Positions 54,337 to 63,564 are shown, counted from the stretch's first letter. The stretch is DNA of 64,000 bases from Lentisphaerae bacterium WC36 (GCA_020683205.1 CP085689.1:1984001-2048000), one strand, 5' to 3'. A program made the numbers and translations. The notes: generated from the letters alone by a model not told the origin.

Positions 54337-55293
54337 CAAACCAATTTGTACAGTTTCACCGCTTGAATTATTTAAAATACCAAACTGAATTGTTTTTGTT
54401 GAACCAGTACCACCTATTAAATTCCATAAGCCAAATTGAGCAGTTCCATATGCATCATTTGAAACATTCATTAAACCACTTTGTAAACAAACATCACTAC
54501 TCATAGCAGTATTTACACCTCCAAATTGAAGCCCAATAGCATTAACATCAGCCACATTTAAAAAACCAAAATTAACCCCATTCAAATAGTCAAATTTATT
54601 CATTAGCGATAATGCAACTCCATTACCGTCACGATACATATTGTAAATTCCAGCCAACGCTAAGCCATTCATTTCTAATGCGTTATTTAAAACATTAATA
54701 TCACCAACTTCTTTCATTTGATTTTCATTTAAATAAAAACCATTGAAAAATCCTCCAAAAGCAATTCCGTTTAACACTTCATGGTTATTACCAAATGCCG
54801 AAAATACTGCACCATTTGCTTCAGTATTTATATTTAACATTCCTGCAAATTCAAGGCCATTAATCTCTGTAATATCATGTCCCATTCCTGAAAATGCTAG
54901 ACCAGTCAATTCAGTATTTTCACTCCATAGCAACACACATGAAACGCCGCTAACATTTTCAAAGCCATGACCAAGAGCAAAGGCAAAACCACCTAAATCA
55001 CAACCATCAGCAAAATCAGTTTGAAAGTCAGTATATAATCCAATCAAATTGGTATTTTTTTCGAGTTCACCAAATAATGATGCACCATAAAAATAATTCT
55101 TCATGTTACTTTCTTTTTTATTATATATAGCAGGAAAACCAAAGCGTAAAGACTGAAATTTATAACCTTCAGCAGGTTCTAAAATTTCTGTTAATTCTTG
55201 TGTTTCATTATTTTTTTTATCAACAACCTCTTGCGCTAGAAGTGGATTCATTGCTAGAGTTGCTAATAAACATCCATAAATTAATTTTTTCAT
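54283..55293 (-). CDS. exported Gly/Asn-rich repeat protein, paralogue 1 (LA_2272-like surface repeat type)
   Basis: The 336-residue protein has a signal peptide (KKLIYGCLLATLAMNPLLAQ). Residues about 90-320 consist of irregular repeats of about 15-20 residues built around G-h-x-h-x-G-h/N (GLAFSGMGHDITEINGLEFAG; GLALAGIYNMYRDGNGVALS; GLQFGGVNTAM), which would form a regular beta-solenoid or beta-rich surface. The pattern resembles the LA_2272-type surface repeats and similar repeats in other bacteria. The last 20 residues end GLLNFSEKGFLKFFPFVNF, nearly the same as in the two upstream paralogues. It is probably an outer membrane or surface protein. A terminator-like hairpin lies just before its ribosome binding site. 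Confidence 0.75.
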   Translation of the reverse strand: MKKLIYGCLLATLAMNPLLAQEVVDKKNNETQELTEILEPAEGYKFQSLRFGFPAIYNKKESNMKNYFYGASLFGELEKNTNLIGLYTDFQTDFADGCDLGGFAFALGHGFENVSGVSCVLLWSENTELTGLAFSGMGHDITEINGLEFAGMLNINTEANGAVFSAFGNNHEVLNGIAFGGFFNGFYLNENQMKEVGDINVLNNALEMNGLALAGIYNMYRDGNGVALSLMNKFDYLNGVNFGFLNVADVNAIGLQFGGVNTAMSSDVCLQSGLMNVSNDAYGTAQFGLWNLIGGTGSTKTIQFGILNNSSGETVQIGLLNFSEKGFLKFFPFVNF

Positions 55294-55308
55294 AATTTGT
55301 CCCTCATA

Positions 55309-55349
55309 TAAAAAATGTTAGATTAATTCTTTAATGAACTAATCTAACA
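55309..55349 (-). terminator. terminator-like hairpin between paralogues 2 and 1
   Basis: TGTTAGATTA (55316-55325) pairs with TAATCTAACA (55340-55349) over ten bases, followed on the minus strand by six U residues. It ends only 16 bases before the start codon of the paralogue at 54283. It may end the upstream transcript, or act as an attenuator that lowers expression of the third gene. Confidence 0.7.
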
Positions 55350-55377
55350 TTATCTTTACAACTTATCAAAGTTTTTC

Positions 55378-56025
55378 TTAAAAATTTATAAATGGGAAAA
55401 ACTTTAAAAATCCTTTCTTAGAAAAATTCAATAACCCAAGCTGGAATGAATCACCTGCTGTACTATTTATAAGACCTAATTGAATATTATTGTCAGCATT
55501 TTCGTTAGTAATTTCATTCCAAAACCCTACTTGTGAAACATAATTTGCCTCACCAATTTTATTATGAGCAGACATTTGAAAGCAGACAGCTCCTTCATGC
55601 GCAAAGCTATATACCCCCGTTTGTAAACCAATAATTCGACCTAAATCGTTACAAGGAGCTAAAGAAATTCCACTAACATTAAAATCTCGATTTTCTCTAA
55701 CAAGTTCTATGTCAAGATAAGTGCCAATAATATGAGCCTTTGGTTCTACTTTACCCAGCGCATAACCAATTGAATAATTATACTCTTTTTCGTAGTATTT
55801 AACCTCGTAGTTATTTAAAACAGCTGAATTAAAGGTATTCTCTTCAAAATTAAAAATATCAATGGTTGGAGTTATTAAAAATTTTATTTCATGAATGTCT
55901 TCCTCTTTGTCAATTTTTTTTTCCACTTCTTTGGAGTCAGTTCGCTTACTTTGACTTTTCTCTTTAGCAAAACTTGAATTCACAACTAAACTACTTAACA
56001 AAATTACCCAAATTAATTTTTTCAT
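55378..56025 (-). CDS. exported protein, paralogue 2 of the tandem family
   Basis: The product of about 215 residues starts with a signal peptide (KKLIWVILLSSLVVNSSFAK) almost the same as in paralogue 3. The mature part shares with it NYSIGYALGKVEPKAHIIGTY, RDFNVSGISLAPCND, YVSQVGFWNEI and the C-terminal QLGLLNFSKKGFLKFFPF. Unlike paralogue 1 it has few G-h-x-G repeats, so it represents a shorter form. Of two adjacent ATGs, the second (56025) has AAGGA at the better distance. It begins 32 bases after paralogue 3, probably in one transcript. Confidence 0.75.
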   Translation of the reverse strand: MKKLIWVILLSSLVVNSSFAKEKSQSKRTDSKEVEKKIDKEEDIHEIKFLITPTIDIFNFEENTFNSAVLNNYEVKYYEKEYNYSIGYALGKVEPKAHIIGTYLDIELVRENRDFNVSGISLAPCNDLGRIIGLQTGVYSFAHEGAVCFQMSAHNKIGEANYVSQVGFWNEITNENADNNIQLGLINSTAGDSFQLGLLNFSKKGFLKFFPFINF

Positions 56026-56056
56026 CATACATCCTTCCTATCATTTTGTTATTAAC

Positions 56057-56812
56057 TTAAAAATTTATGAATGGGAAAAACTTTAAAAATCCCTTCTCAG
56101 AAAAATTCAACAATCCGAGTTGAAAATTACTATTTTTAGTTTTATTAATCACCCCTAACTGCAAACAATTAATTGAATTCTCATCATCAATTTCATTCCA
56201 AAAACCAATTTGAGAAACATATTTAGCTGAATCCAATTCATTATAACTTGCAAATTGCATACAACCAAACCCTTGTTTTGCAAAATTATACGCACCAACT
56301 TGAAGACCAAGAATTCTTGTTAAACTATTACATGGCGCCAAAGAAATTCCGCTAACATTGAAATCTCTATTAAATCTAAAAAATGATGAATCAATATATG
56401 GACCAATCAAATTAGTTTTTGGTTTTACATCTCCAATAATATAACCAATCGAATACTTATATTCGTGTTCATACCATTTAATTTCATAGCTATTTAATAA
56501 TGATAAATCTGGCAAAATGGTAGGAGAGCTCCAAGAAAGTCCTGTCGAAAAACTAAGGTTATCGTCCCCTTCTTTTTTACTTTTTAAATCTTTTTCTTCT
56601 TTTGTGCAATCTGATACTTTAACGCTTGGTTTCCTCTTATCCTTTGTAGTACTACAAATTTTTTCTTTCTTGGAAGGTTGTTGCTTGACACTTTTTTCAG
56701 CAACTTTTTTAACATTTGCTTTTTTCTGATTGTTAACTTCTTTTTTTTCTTCAGCAAAACTTGAATTCACAACTAAACTACTTAACAAAACTACAAAAAT
56801 TAACTTTTTCAT
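56057..56812 (-). CDS. exported protein, paralogue 3 of the tandem family
   Basis: The 251-residue protein has a signal peptide (KKLIFVVLLSSLVVNSSFAE), then a Lys-rich, low-complexity linker (about 22-90, KKEVNNQKKANVKKVAEKS) and a domain shared with paralogue 2: YKYSIGYIIGDVKPKTNLIG, RDFNVSGISLAPCNSL, YVSQIGFWNEI, QLGLLNFSEKGFLKFFPFINF. The basic linker could contact the cell wall or lipopolysaccharide. GGGGAC precedes the ATG. It is the first gene of the tandem set. Confidence 0.75.
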   Translation of the reverse strand: MKKLIFVVLLSSLVVNSSFAEEKKEVNNQKKANVKKVAEKSVKQQPSKKEKICSTTKDKRKPSVKVSDCTKEEKDLKSKKEGDDNLSFSTGLSWSSPTILPDLSLLNSYEIKWYEHEYKYSIGYIIGDVKPKTNLIGPYIDSSFFRFNRDFNVSGISLAPCNSLTRILGLQVGAYNFAKQGFGCMQFASYNELDSAKYVSQIGFWNEIDDENSINCLQLGVINKTKNSNFQLGLLNFSEKGFLKFFPFINF

Positions 56813-56872
56813 ATTGTCCCCATATTATACTAATTTTTAATTATTATAATTTAGCACGAATATAATATAATG

Positions 56873-56910
56873 CAAAAAGACACTTCTAACATATTAGTTA
56901 TAAGTGTCTT
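56873..56910 (-). terminator. intrinsic terminator of mraY
   Basis: AAGACACTT (56877-56885) pairs with AAGTGTCTT (56902-56910). Five U residues follow on the minus strand. It lies 26 bases after the mraY stop. Confidence 0.75.
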
Positions 56911-56935
56911 AATGAATTTTCATCAAATAAAAATA

Positions 56936-58036
56936 TTAACGTATTTTTAATGTAGCTAAACCAATCGCTGCACAAATCAAAGCAATAATCCAAAAACGTA
57001 CCACAATTTGCGTTTCAGTCCACCCTTTCCTTTCAAAATGGTGATGAATTGGCGTACATAAGAATATTCGCTTTCCACCTGTGTATTTAAAGTAACCAAC
57101 TTGCAACATCACCGATGCGGCTTCAATTACAAAAACACCGCCAATAATTATCAAAATAACCTCTTGGCGAGTCATAATTGCCACCATTGCCAACGATCCA
57201 CCTAAGGCTAAACTGCCTGTATCACCCATAAACATTGATGCAGGACTACAGTTATACCATAAAAATCCCAAACACGCCCCCGCAATTGCCCCACAGAAAA
57301 TACCAACTTCTCCAGCTCCAGATATTTGCGGAATTTTTAAATATTCAGCAAACTCAACGTGTCCGCATAAATAGGCAATCAATGCATAAGTTGAAGCACT
57401 AATTGCTGTACATCCAGTAGCTAAACCGTCTTTGCCATCAGTTAAATTCACTGCATTTGAAAATCCAACCATCATAAAAACAGCAAAACCAAATACCAAT
57501 ACTGCAGCTCCCTTAAAGGAGATTAATTTACTTAAAAATGGTAAACTCACTTTCTGCAAATATCCACCACTATCTTTATCAGCATAAAACAGCAACCCTA
57601 CTGCAATTACGCTAACTAAAGTTTGACAAAATAACTTCATTTTTGCCGACATTCCCCCTGTCTTCAAAATCTTCGACAAATCATCAATGAACCCAATTGC
57701 ACACAACAAAACTAAAGAACCTAAGAAAATTAGAATCAACAAACTATCAAGCCGAGCCCACAATAATGTCGAAATTGTGATGCTTGCCACAATCAAAAGC
57801 CCCCCCATACTTGGAACCTTATCTTTTGAATGATCAATATATTTATCTTCAACAATACCTTCAAGACGCGTAGGCGCCATCGTATTGAACTTTTTCAGTA
57901 ATCTCACTGTCATAGGTCCAAAAACAAAACAAATAAACATTGCCGTGAATGTCGCCCCTGCAGCACGGAATGTCACATATTTAAATAAATTAAAATATCC
58001 AACTAAGTTAGATAATTCACTTAGGTAATATAACAT
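56936..58036 (-). CDS. mraY: phospho-N-acetylmuramoyl-pentapeptide-transferase
   Basis: The 366-residue membrane protein has about ten helices and all the MraY motifs: the short DDLSKILK (about 120), the catalytic NLTDGKDGLATG (about 195), FMGDTGSLALGG (about 265) and CTPIHHHFERKGW (about 325). It transfers phospho-MurNAc-pentapeptide to undecaprenyl phosphate, making lipid I for peptidoglycan. The gene stands apart from any other mur or fts gene, whereas mraY usually sits in the dcw cluster. GGAG lies eight bases before the ATG. A terminator follows at 56873. Confidence 0.95.
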   Translation of the reverse strand: MLYYLSELSNLVGYFNLFKYVTFRAAGATFTAMFICFVFGPMTVRLLKKFNTMAPTRLEGIVEDKYIDHSKDKVPSMGGLLIVASITISTLLWARLDSLLILIFLGSLVLLCAIGFIDDLSKILKTGGMSAKMKLFCQTLVSVIAVGLLFYADKDSGGYLQKVSLPFLSKLISFKGAAVLVFGFAVFMMVGFSNAVNLTDGKDGLATGCTAISASTYALIAYLCGHVEFAEYLKIPQISGAGEVGIFCGAIAGACLGFLWYNCSPASMFMGDTGSLALGGSLAMVAIMTRQEVILIIIGGVFVIEAASVMLQVGYFKYTGGKRIFLCTPIHHHFERKGWTETQIVVRFWIIALICAAIGLATLKIR

Positions 58037-58124
58037 TTTTAACTCCTAATACCCTTTTAAACACACAAGGAATATTGTTAAATTATAACTTCATTTAACA
58101 ATATTCTCAAGCTTTTTTATTTTT

Positions 58125-58162
58125 TTAAAAACTCAATGTAAAGTCTTAACTTAAACTTTACA
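58125..58162 (-). terminator. probable terminator of nrdJ
   Basis: TGTAAAGT (58137-58144) pairs with ACTTTACA (58155-58162) with a ten-base loop. A run of U residues follows after GAG on the minus strand. It lies eight bases after the nrdJ stop. Confidence 0.6.
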
Positions 58163-58169
58163 ATGAATC

Positions 58170-60533
58170 TTATCCGCATTTACTATAACCACAGCTTAAA
58201 CATTTTAAACAATTTTCTTGGTTAATTAACTCTTTCTCACTGCATTGAGGACAGATCATTTTGTTATCATTCATTTTATCAACTTCTTTTTGTTCCTCAC
58301 TATCTATAACGGTCGTTTTATCAGCAACTTTATACCCATTACCGTTAGAAATAATACCAAGTTTTTCTAAATGCAGTTCAATAACATTACCAATATCAGC
58401 AGCCAAAGATGGCACATATTTACTCTTCTTGTAATAACCGCCATTTGGATCATAAATACTCTTTAACTCTTCAACCAAGAATGTTGGCTCAGGATCATGA
58501 CGGAAAACTGCCGAAATTAAACGTGTCATTGCTACAACCCAACTAAAATGTTGAAGATTTTTAGTATTAATAAATAACTCATATGGGCGACGACGACCAT
58601 TTTCTTCAATTAAATCATTAATCGTTAGATATAAAGCATCAGCAGCTAGCGGAGTTTTAATTTTATAGGTTGTTCCCTCTAAAATTTCAGGACGCTTCAT
58701 AAATTTAGCCTTATTAGCTTTAACTTTTGCTTCAACTTGCGCTTGTTCTTTTTTAATGTCAGCTTCTTCAGCTTGTGCTTTCTCTTCTGCTTCTTTCTTT
58801 TTCTTATCTTCATCACGAATTAAGACACCAGTAATATACTCAGAAGGGCGGAATGTTGTACAACCTTTTAATCCTTTTTCATAAGCTTTCATATAGATAT
58901 CTTGAAAGTCTTCAAATGGATAATTTGATGGCACATTAATAGTTTTTGAAATACTACTGTCAATATATTTTTGTAATACAGCTTGAATTTCAACGTGCTC
59001 AATTGGCTTAATGTCACTAGTACATACAAAATAATCTGGTAAATCTTTGTCTGCAACTTCAGATACATTTAAATATTTGCAGTATTCTCTGTAAGCATAA
59101 TCTGCGATTTCAACTTCAGTTATATCATCTTCGTGACCATTACGGATCTTACGTGTATAATGGAATGCAAAAACAGGTTCGAGCCCACTCGATACATTAC
59201 CAGCTAGTAGACTAATTGTTCCAGTTGGAGCAATCGAAGTTAAATGACTGTTACGAATACCAAATTCTTTAATACCTTTTTGAATATCTTCTGGAAGACT
59301 TTGAATAAACTTACTTTGACTGTATTTATCAATATCTAAAAGTTCAAATGCACCTTTCTCTTTAGCCAATTCAATACTTGCACGGTATGCGCTACAAGTA
59401 ATTGTTTTCATAATTTTTTCTGACAATTCAACAGACTCAGAAGAACCATATTTTGTTTTCAAGAAAATCATCGCATCGCCAAGACCTGTAATACCAATTC
59501 CCATGCGACGTTTTGATAAAGCTTCAAGACGTTGTTTTTCGAGCGGATAATTACTCAATTCAATTACGTTATCAAGCATTCGAACAGCTGTAGCAATAAC
59601 TTTTTCAAGCTTTTTAAAATCAAACTTAGCCTTATCAGTAAACGCATCTTTAACGAATCTTGTTAAGTTGACCGAACCTAACAAGCATGCACCAAATGGA
59701 GGTAATGGCTGCTCTCCACACGGATTTGTTGCACAAATTTCTTCAGCGTAGTGCATATTATTCATTTCATTAACTTTATCAATTAAGATGAAACCAGGCT
59801 CTGCATAATCATAAGTTGACTGCATAATTTTTTGCCATAAATCTTTCGCCTTAATAGTTTGGTAAACTTTTCCTTTAAATTTAAGTTCCCATTCGCTATT
59901 GTTTTTTACAGCTTGCATAAACTCTTCTGTAATTGCAACAGAAAGGTTAAACATCTGTAGTTGAGCGTTATTTCGTTTCGCCTCAATAAATTTGATAATA
60001 TCGGGGTGATCACAACGCATAACCCCCATTTGAGCTCCACGACGTTGTCCTGCACTCATAATAGTACGACATGTAGAATCTAAAACTTGCATAAAGCTAA
60101 TTGGACCACTTGATTCGGCTTCACAACCACGAATATGAGAGCCTTCTGGGCGAATTGTTGAAAAATCAAAACCAACCCCACCACCTTGCTTTTGTGTCAA
60201 TGCAGAGTCTTTGACTGTGTCAAAAATTCCATCAATAGAGTCAGGAATTTTATTCATCACATAGCAATTAAACATAGTAACTTCTTCGCGAGCAGTACCA
60301 GCATTAGCGATAATACGCCCCCCAGGGATAAACTCTAAGTTGCATAACATTTCTGAGAATTTTTTTTCCCATTTTTTTGAGTCTTTTTCTTTAGCAGCAC
60401 AAGCTTTTGCAACGCGTTTAAACGTTGCTTCAATAGATTCATCTTTTGGCACATCTGCTTTGCCCTGGTAACGGTATTTACGATTCCAGATATCATCTGA
60501 AATATTATAGAAATGTTTATCGCTATACTCCAT
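58170..60533 (-). CDS. nrdJ: adenosylcobalamin-dependent (class II) ribonucleotide reductase
   Basis: The 787-residue protein has the class II pattern: FNCYVMNKIPDSIDGIFD (about 85), QGGGVGFDFSTIRPEGSHI (about 115), ATNPCGEQPLPPFGACLLGS (about 270, with the Asn-Cys-Glu catalytic trio) and APTGTISLLAGNVSSGLEP (about 435). A Lys/Glu-rich helical insert (about 575-620) precedes a small C-terminal domain, and the last 30 residues are a zinc ribbon (CPQCSEKE, CLKCLSCGYSKC) with redox cysteines. It makes deoxyribonucleotides without needing oxygen, but needs B12. The ATG at 60533 has AAGGA at eight bases; an ATG at 60542 is too near it. A NrdR box lies upstream. Confidence 0.95.
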   Translation of the reverse strand: MEYSDKHFYNISDDIWNRKYRYQGKADVPKDESIEATFKRVAKACAAKEKDSKKWEKKFSEMLCNLEFIPGGRIIANAGTAREEVTMFNCYVMNKIPDSIDGIFDTVKDSALTQKQGGGVGFDFSTIRPEGSHIRGCEAESSGPISFMQVLDSTCRTIMSAGQRRGAQMGVMRCDHPDIIKFIEAKRNNAQLQMFNLSVAITEEFMQAVKNNSEWELKFKGKVYQTIKAKDLWQKIMQSTYDYAEPGFILIDKVNEMNNMHYAEEICATNPCGEQPLPPFGACLLGSVNLTRFVKDAFTDKAKFDFKKLEKVIATAVRMLDNVIELSNYPLEKQRLEALSKRRMGIGITGLGDAMIFLKTKYGSSESVELSEKIMKTITCSAYRASIELAKEKGAFELLDIDKYSQSKFIQSLPEDIQKGIKEFGIRNSHLTSIAPTGTISLLAGNVSSGLEPVFAFHYTRKIRNGHEDDITEVEIADYAYREYCKYLNVSEVADKDLPDYFVCTSDIKPIEHVEIQAVLQKYIDSSISKTINVPSNYPFEDFQDIYMKAYEKGLKGCTTFRPSEYITGVLIRDEDKKKKEAEEKAQAEEADIKKEQAQVEAKVKANKAKFMKRPEILEGTTYKIKTPLAADALYLTINDLIEENGRRRPYELFINTKNLQHFSWVVAMTRLISAVFRHDPEPTFLVEELKSIYDPNGGYYKKSKYVPSLAADIGNVIELHLEKLGIISNGNGYKVADKTTVIDSEEQKEVDKMNDNKMICPQCSEKELINQENCLKCLSCGYSKCG

Positions 60534-60645
60534 TTTCTGCATCCTTTTGTTTTAATTTTTGCTATAGTTTAGTGTTTAATTTTATTTTTAATTTAATCTA
60601 TTTTCACTACTATCCATCTCAGAAAAAAAGCCGTAAAAACCCGCC

Positions 60646-60670
60646 AAAGCTAAATAATATTTTTAGCTTT
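60646..60670. repeat. inverted repeat in the nrdJ leader
   Basis: AAAGCTAAA (60646-60654) pairs with TTTAGCTTT (60662-60670) around seven bases. It lies about 110 bases before the nrdJ start. There is no clean U tract on the minus strand, so termination is uncertain. Confidence 0.4.
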
Positions 60671-60849
60671 AATTTTAACTTCTAAATACTACTATTACGT
60701 GAATTTTTATCCTTCAAAGATATTGAAAATATAATTTGGAATTTATACAACTAAGGAGTGTTAATTTTACTAACCATGTAGCCAATAACAGCTTGTCAAA
60801 AATAACGACTTTTCAGTATTTTTAAGATAAATACCTAAAACAGTGATTT

Positions 60850-60897
60850 TTATGTGATATTGTGGGTCATTTTAATCAACAACACTATATATAGTGT
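60850..60897 (-). promoter_or_regulatory. NrdR-box pair controlling nrdJ
   Basis: ACACTATATATAGTGT (60882-60897) is a perfect 16-base palindrome that fits the NrdR-box consensus exactly. A weaker copy (TTATGTGATATTGTGG at 60850-60865) begins exactly 32 bases away, the spacing expected for NrdR box pairs, and its right half matches at seven of eight positions. The pair lies about 320-350 bases before the nrdJ ATG. NrdR is an ATP/dATP-sensing repressor of ribonucleotide reductase genes; its gene is not in this window. Confidence 0.8.
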
Positions 60898-61381
60898 AAT
60901 CATTCTAAATACATAGTAACCCAATCACTAAAAAAATGCAACTTATTTTTAAACATTTTTCATATTTTTTTTTGTATTGAGCACAAATCTTTTTTTGACA
61001 AAGATTGTTATTTATGGTCTAAAAAATTTTTATATTTTTTTATAAAAATTTCACTAGAAAAAAACTATCTTAATCATACTAAATTAATAATGTTTTTAAT
61101 ATTAAAATAAAATACAAAACTATTACTTTTAAAACAATATTTTTATTTTTTTCAATGTTTAATTATTGTTAAAAAATTATTTTTTGTTTTTTTTTAGTTT
61201 AAAGGTTTAAATTTGTTTTTTTTGCTGTTAATATAAAAAAGGGAGTTTTATTTTTTTATAAATCTCCTATTGACAACAACATAGTGAAAGTAGGCAAGTT
61301 AATCAAAAACATTTCCCTACAAATCACCAATATTTTTCATGTTAACCATCAAACTCTCTATGATTAGAGAAAGGAGTAGGT
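60898..61381. other. long AT-rich intergenic stretch between nrdJ and the EF-G-like gene
   Basis: These 484 bases carry many T and A runs (for example 60963-61060 and 61141-61220). No ORF with a ribosome binding site is visible. An imperfect hairpin near 61241-61269 (GGAGTTTTAT with ATAAATCTCC) lies about 110 bases before the EF-G-like start and has no U tract. A TTGACA at 61271 lacks a clear -10. No cobalamin riboswitch elements were seen. Confidence 0.5.
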
Positions 61382-63400
61382 ATGAAGGATGTAAGCAAAG
61401 TTCGCAACTTCGTCGTAGCTGGACACAGCGGTAGTGGAAAAACTTCTCTTTGTGATTTAATGCTGTTTAAATCAGGAGCGGTAGACCGACTGGGAAAAGT
61501 TTCAGAAAACACAAGTATTTCTGATTATACAACCGACGAACAAGCAAAGCAAAGTAGTATTTACGCAACACCTTTGCATTGTAGCTGGAATAATCACTTT
61601 ATCTTTTTTGTAGACACTCCTGGGTATGGAGAATTCATTGGTGAAGTAATTTGTGCGATGAATGCGTGCGATTGTTGTTTATTAACAATTGATGGCACCA
61701 ATGGAATTGAAGTTGGATTTTCACGTGCGTGGCGCAATGCTAGAAATTTAAAGATGCCGAAAGCAATCTTTGTTAATAAATTAGACCAACCACGAGCCGA
61801 CTTTTTTGCGGTAGTGAAACAACTTCAAGAAACTTACGGAAAAAATTTATGTATTCCAATAACATTGCCAGTAATTGGTAGCGACGGCATAGAGCGCGCA
61901 ATTCATGTCTTAAAAGATAAGGATTATCCTGAAGAATTAGCAAATGAAATTGAAAAATATAAAGAAATGTTGATGGATACGATTGCCGAATCTGATGAAG
62001 AGCTAATGGAACGCTATTTAGAAGGTGAAGATTTAACAGAAGATGAAATCGCTACAGGTTTACATGAAGCAATAGCTCATGGAGAATTAATTCCAGTTTT
62101 TGCTGGTAGTGTTGAAAAAGATATTGGTATTGAACGTTTATTAAATGGCGTTGTTAATTTATTCCCGCACCCAGGCGACAGAGTTTTTGAAAATATTAAT
62201 GGCGAAATTGTTGATCCAGCAGATGAAAAAAATCCAGCGGTAGCACGAGTATTCAAATCAGTGATTGACCCATATATTGGACAATTAACCTATTTCAGAG
62301 TACGTGCTGGAGAATTCACTAGTGACTCAGATGTTTTTAATATCAATACTGGAACAAAGGAGCGTTTTGGAACAATTTTATTAATGAATGGTAAAAATCA
62401 GGATAAAGTGCAAAAAGCTGGTCCTGGTTTTATCGGTGCAATGGTTAAACTAAAAAATACCCATACAGGCAATACTTTAAGTTCAAATAATTCAGCTGTG
62501 CCGTTACCAAATATTGAATTTCCAAATGCTCTAATGTCATACGCTGTTACAGCCGTTGTAAATGGTGAGGAGGATAAAATTGCCAATGGAATTCAACGTT
62601 TAGCAGAATGTGATCCAACAATTAGATTAACACGCCATCCAGAAACTCATGAAATGCTATTATCAGGAATGGGTGATTTACACCTTAAAAATGTCGTTAA
62701 TAAACTCCATGAAAATTATAAAGTAGATGTTAATTTGGCGACACCAAAAGTACCATACCGTGAAACCATAATGGCAACAGGTGAAGGTCATTACCGTCAT
62801 AAAAAACAATCTGGAGGTCATGGACAATTTGGTGAAGTATTCCTTAATATTACGCCAATTAGTGGTGAATTTGAGTTTGAAAATAAAGTTGTTGGTGGCA
62901 GTATTCCCAAAAATTACATTCCAGCAGTCGAAAAAGGAATTCAAGAAGCTTTAGAGCGTGGACCACTATCTGGAAACCGTGTAGAAAATGTTAAAGTTTG
63001 TGTCTACGATGGTAAACATCATGCAGTGGACTCCTCTGAAATGGCATTTAAAATTGCCGCACGTTATGCCTTTAAAGATGCAATGGAAAAAGCCAAAGCT
63101 GTTTTAATGGAACCAATAATGAGTGTGAGAATTTTAATTCCCGATCAATTTATGGGTGATATTTCGGGTGATTTAAATCATAAACGAGGACGCATTCTAG
63201 GAATGGATCGTGTTGATGGTATGCAACTAGTAAATGCTGAAGTTCCATTATCAGAGATGTCACACTATGCAACGGAAATTCGTAGTATTACCGGCGGAGC
63301 TGGATCCTTTGAGATGACTTTTGAGCGTTATGAGCAGTTGCCTAGTAATATTGCTAATGATGTTATCAAAAAATATCAAGACGCTGAAGCAAACGAATAA
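61382..63400 (+). CDS. elongation factor G-like translational GTPase (EF-G2 type paralogue)
   Basis: The 672-residue protein has the full EF-G domain order. The GTPase motifs are GHSGSGKT (14-21), DTPGY (78-82) and NKLD (132-135). Canonical EF-G has AHIDAGKT and DTPGH; here the Asp-Ala of the P-loop is Gly-Ser and the switch II His is Tyr, as in EF-G2-type paralogues. Domain II (about 285-380), domain III with a ARMGELHLEV-like GMGDLHLKNVVNKL, and domain IV (QSGGHGQFGEVFLNITPI) are all present. The protein may act in ribosome recycling, stress or slow translocation; canonical EF-G must be elsewhere. AAAGGAG lies six bases before the ATG. Confidence 0.88.
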   Translation: MKDVSKVRNFVVAGHSGSGKTSLCDLMLFKSGAVDRLGKVSENTSISDYTTDEQAKQSSIYATPLHCSWNNHFIFFVDTPGYGEFIGEVICAMNACDCCLLTIDGTNGIEVGFSRAWRNARNLKMPKAIFVNKLDQPRADFFAVVKQLQETYGKNLCIPITLPVIGSDGIERAIHVLKDKDYPEELANEIEKYKEMLMDTIAESDEELMERYLEGEDLTEDEIATGLHEAIAHGELIPVFAGSVEKDIGIERLLNGVVNLFPHPGDRVFENINGEIVDPADEKNPAVARVFKSVIDPYIGQLTYFRVRAGEFTSDSDVFNINTGTKERFGTILLMNGKNQDKVQKAGPGFIGAMVKLKNTHTGNTLSSNNSAVPLPNIEFPNALMSYAVTAVVNGEEDKIANGIQRLAECDPTIRLTRHPETHEMLLSGMGDLHLKNVVNKLHENYKVDVNLATPKVPYRETIMATGEGHYRHKKQSGGHGQFGEVFLNITPISGEFEFENKVVGGSIPKNYIPAVEKGIQEALERGPLSGNRVENVKVCVYDGKHHAVDSSEMAFKIAARYAFKDAMEKAKAVLMEPIMSVRILIPDQFMGDISGDLNHKRGRILGMDRVDGMQLVNAEVPLSEMSHYATEIRSITGGAGSFEMTFERYEQLPSNIANDVIKKYQDAEANE

Positions 63401-63519
63401 AATTCATCAATTTAAATGTATTTCTAAGCTATAGAGTGTAAATAATTAGAAAATATTTATATTTTATAGCTTAAAATGGCTTTTTAGATAAAAATCAATA
63501 TTTTAGAAGCGCATTTATA

Positions 63520-63554
63520 AAAAAACTGAGGAATCGACTATTCCTCAGTTTTTT
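63520..63554. terminator. bidirectional intrinsic terminator between the EF-G-like and pseudopilin genes
   Basis: AAAAAACTGAGGAAT (63520-63534) pairs with ATTCCTCAGTTTTTT (63540-63554) around a five-base loop. It lies between two convergent stops, 63400 on plus and 63565 on minus. Confidence 0.92.
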
Positions 63555-63564
63555 AATCTTAAAA

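Noticed and set aside
60534-60849. Cobalamin riboswitch in the nrdJ leader, expected because the enzyme needs B12
   Set aside because: No B12-box (GCCACTG-like) or matching core was found on the minus strand.
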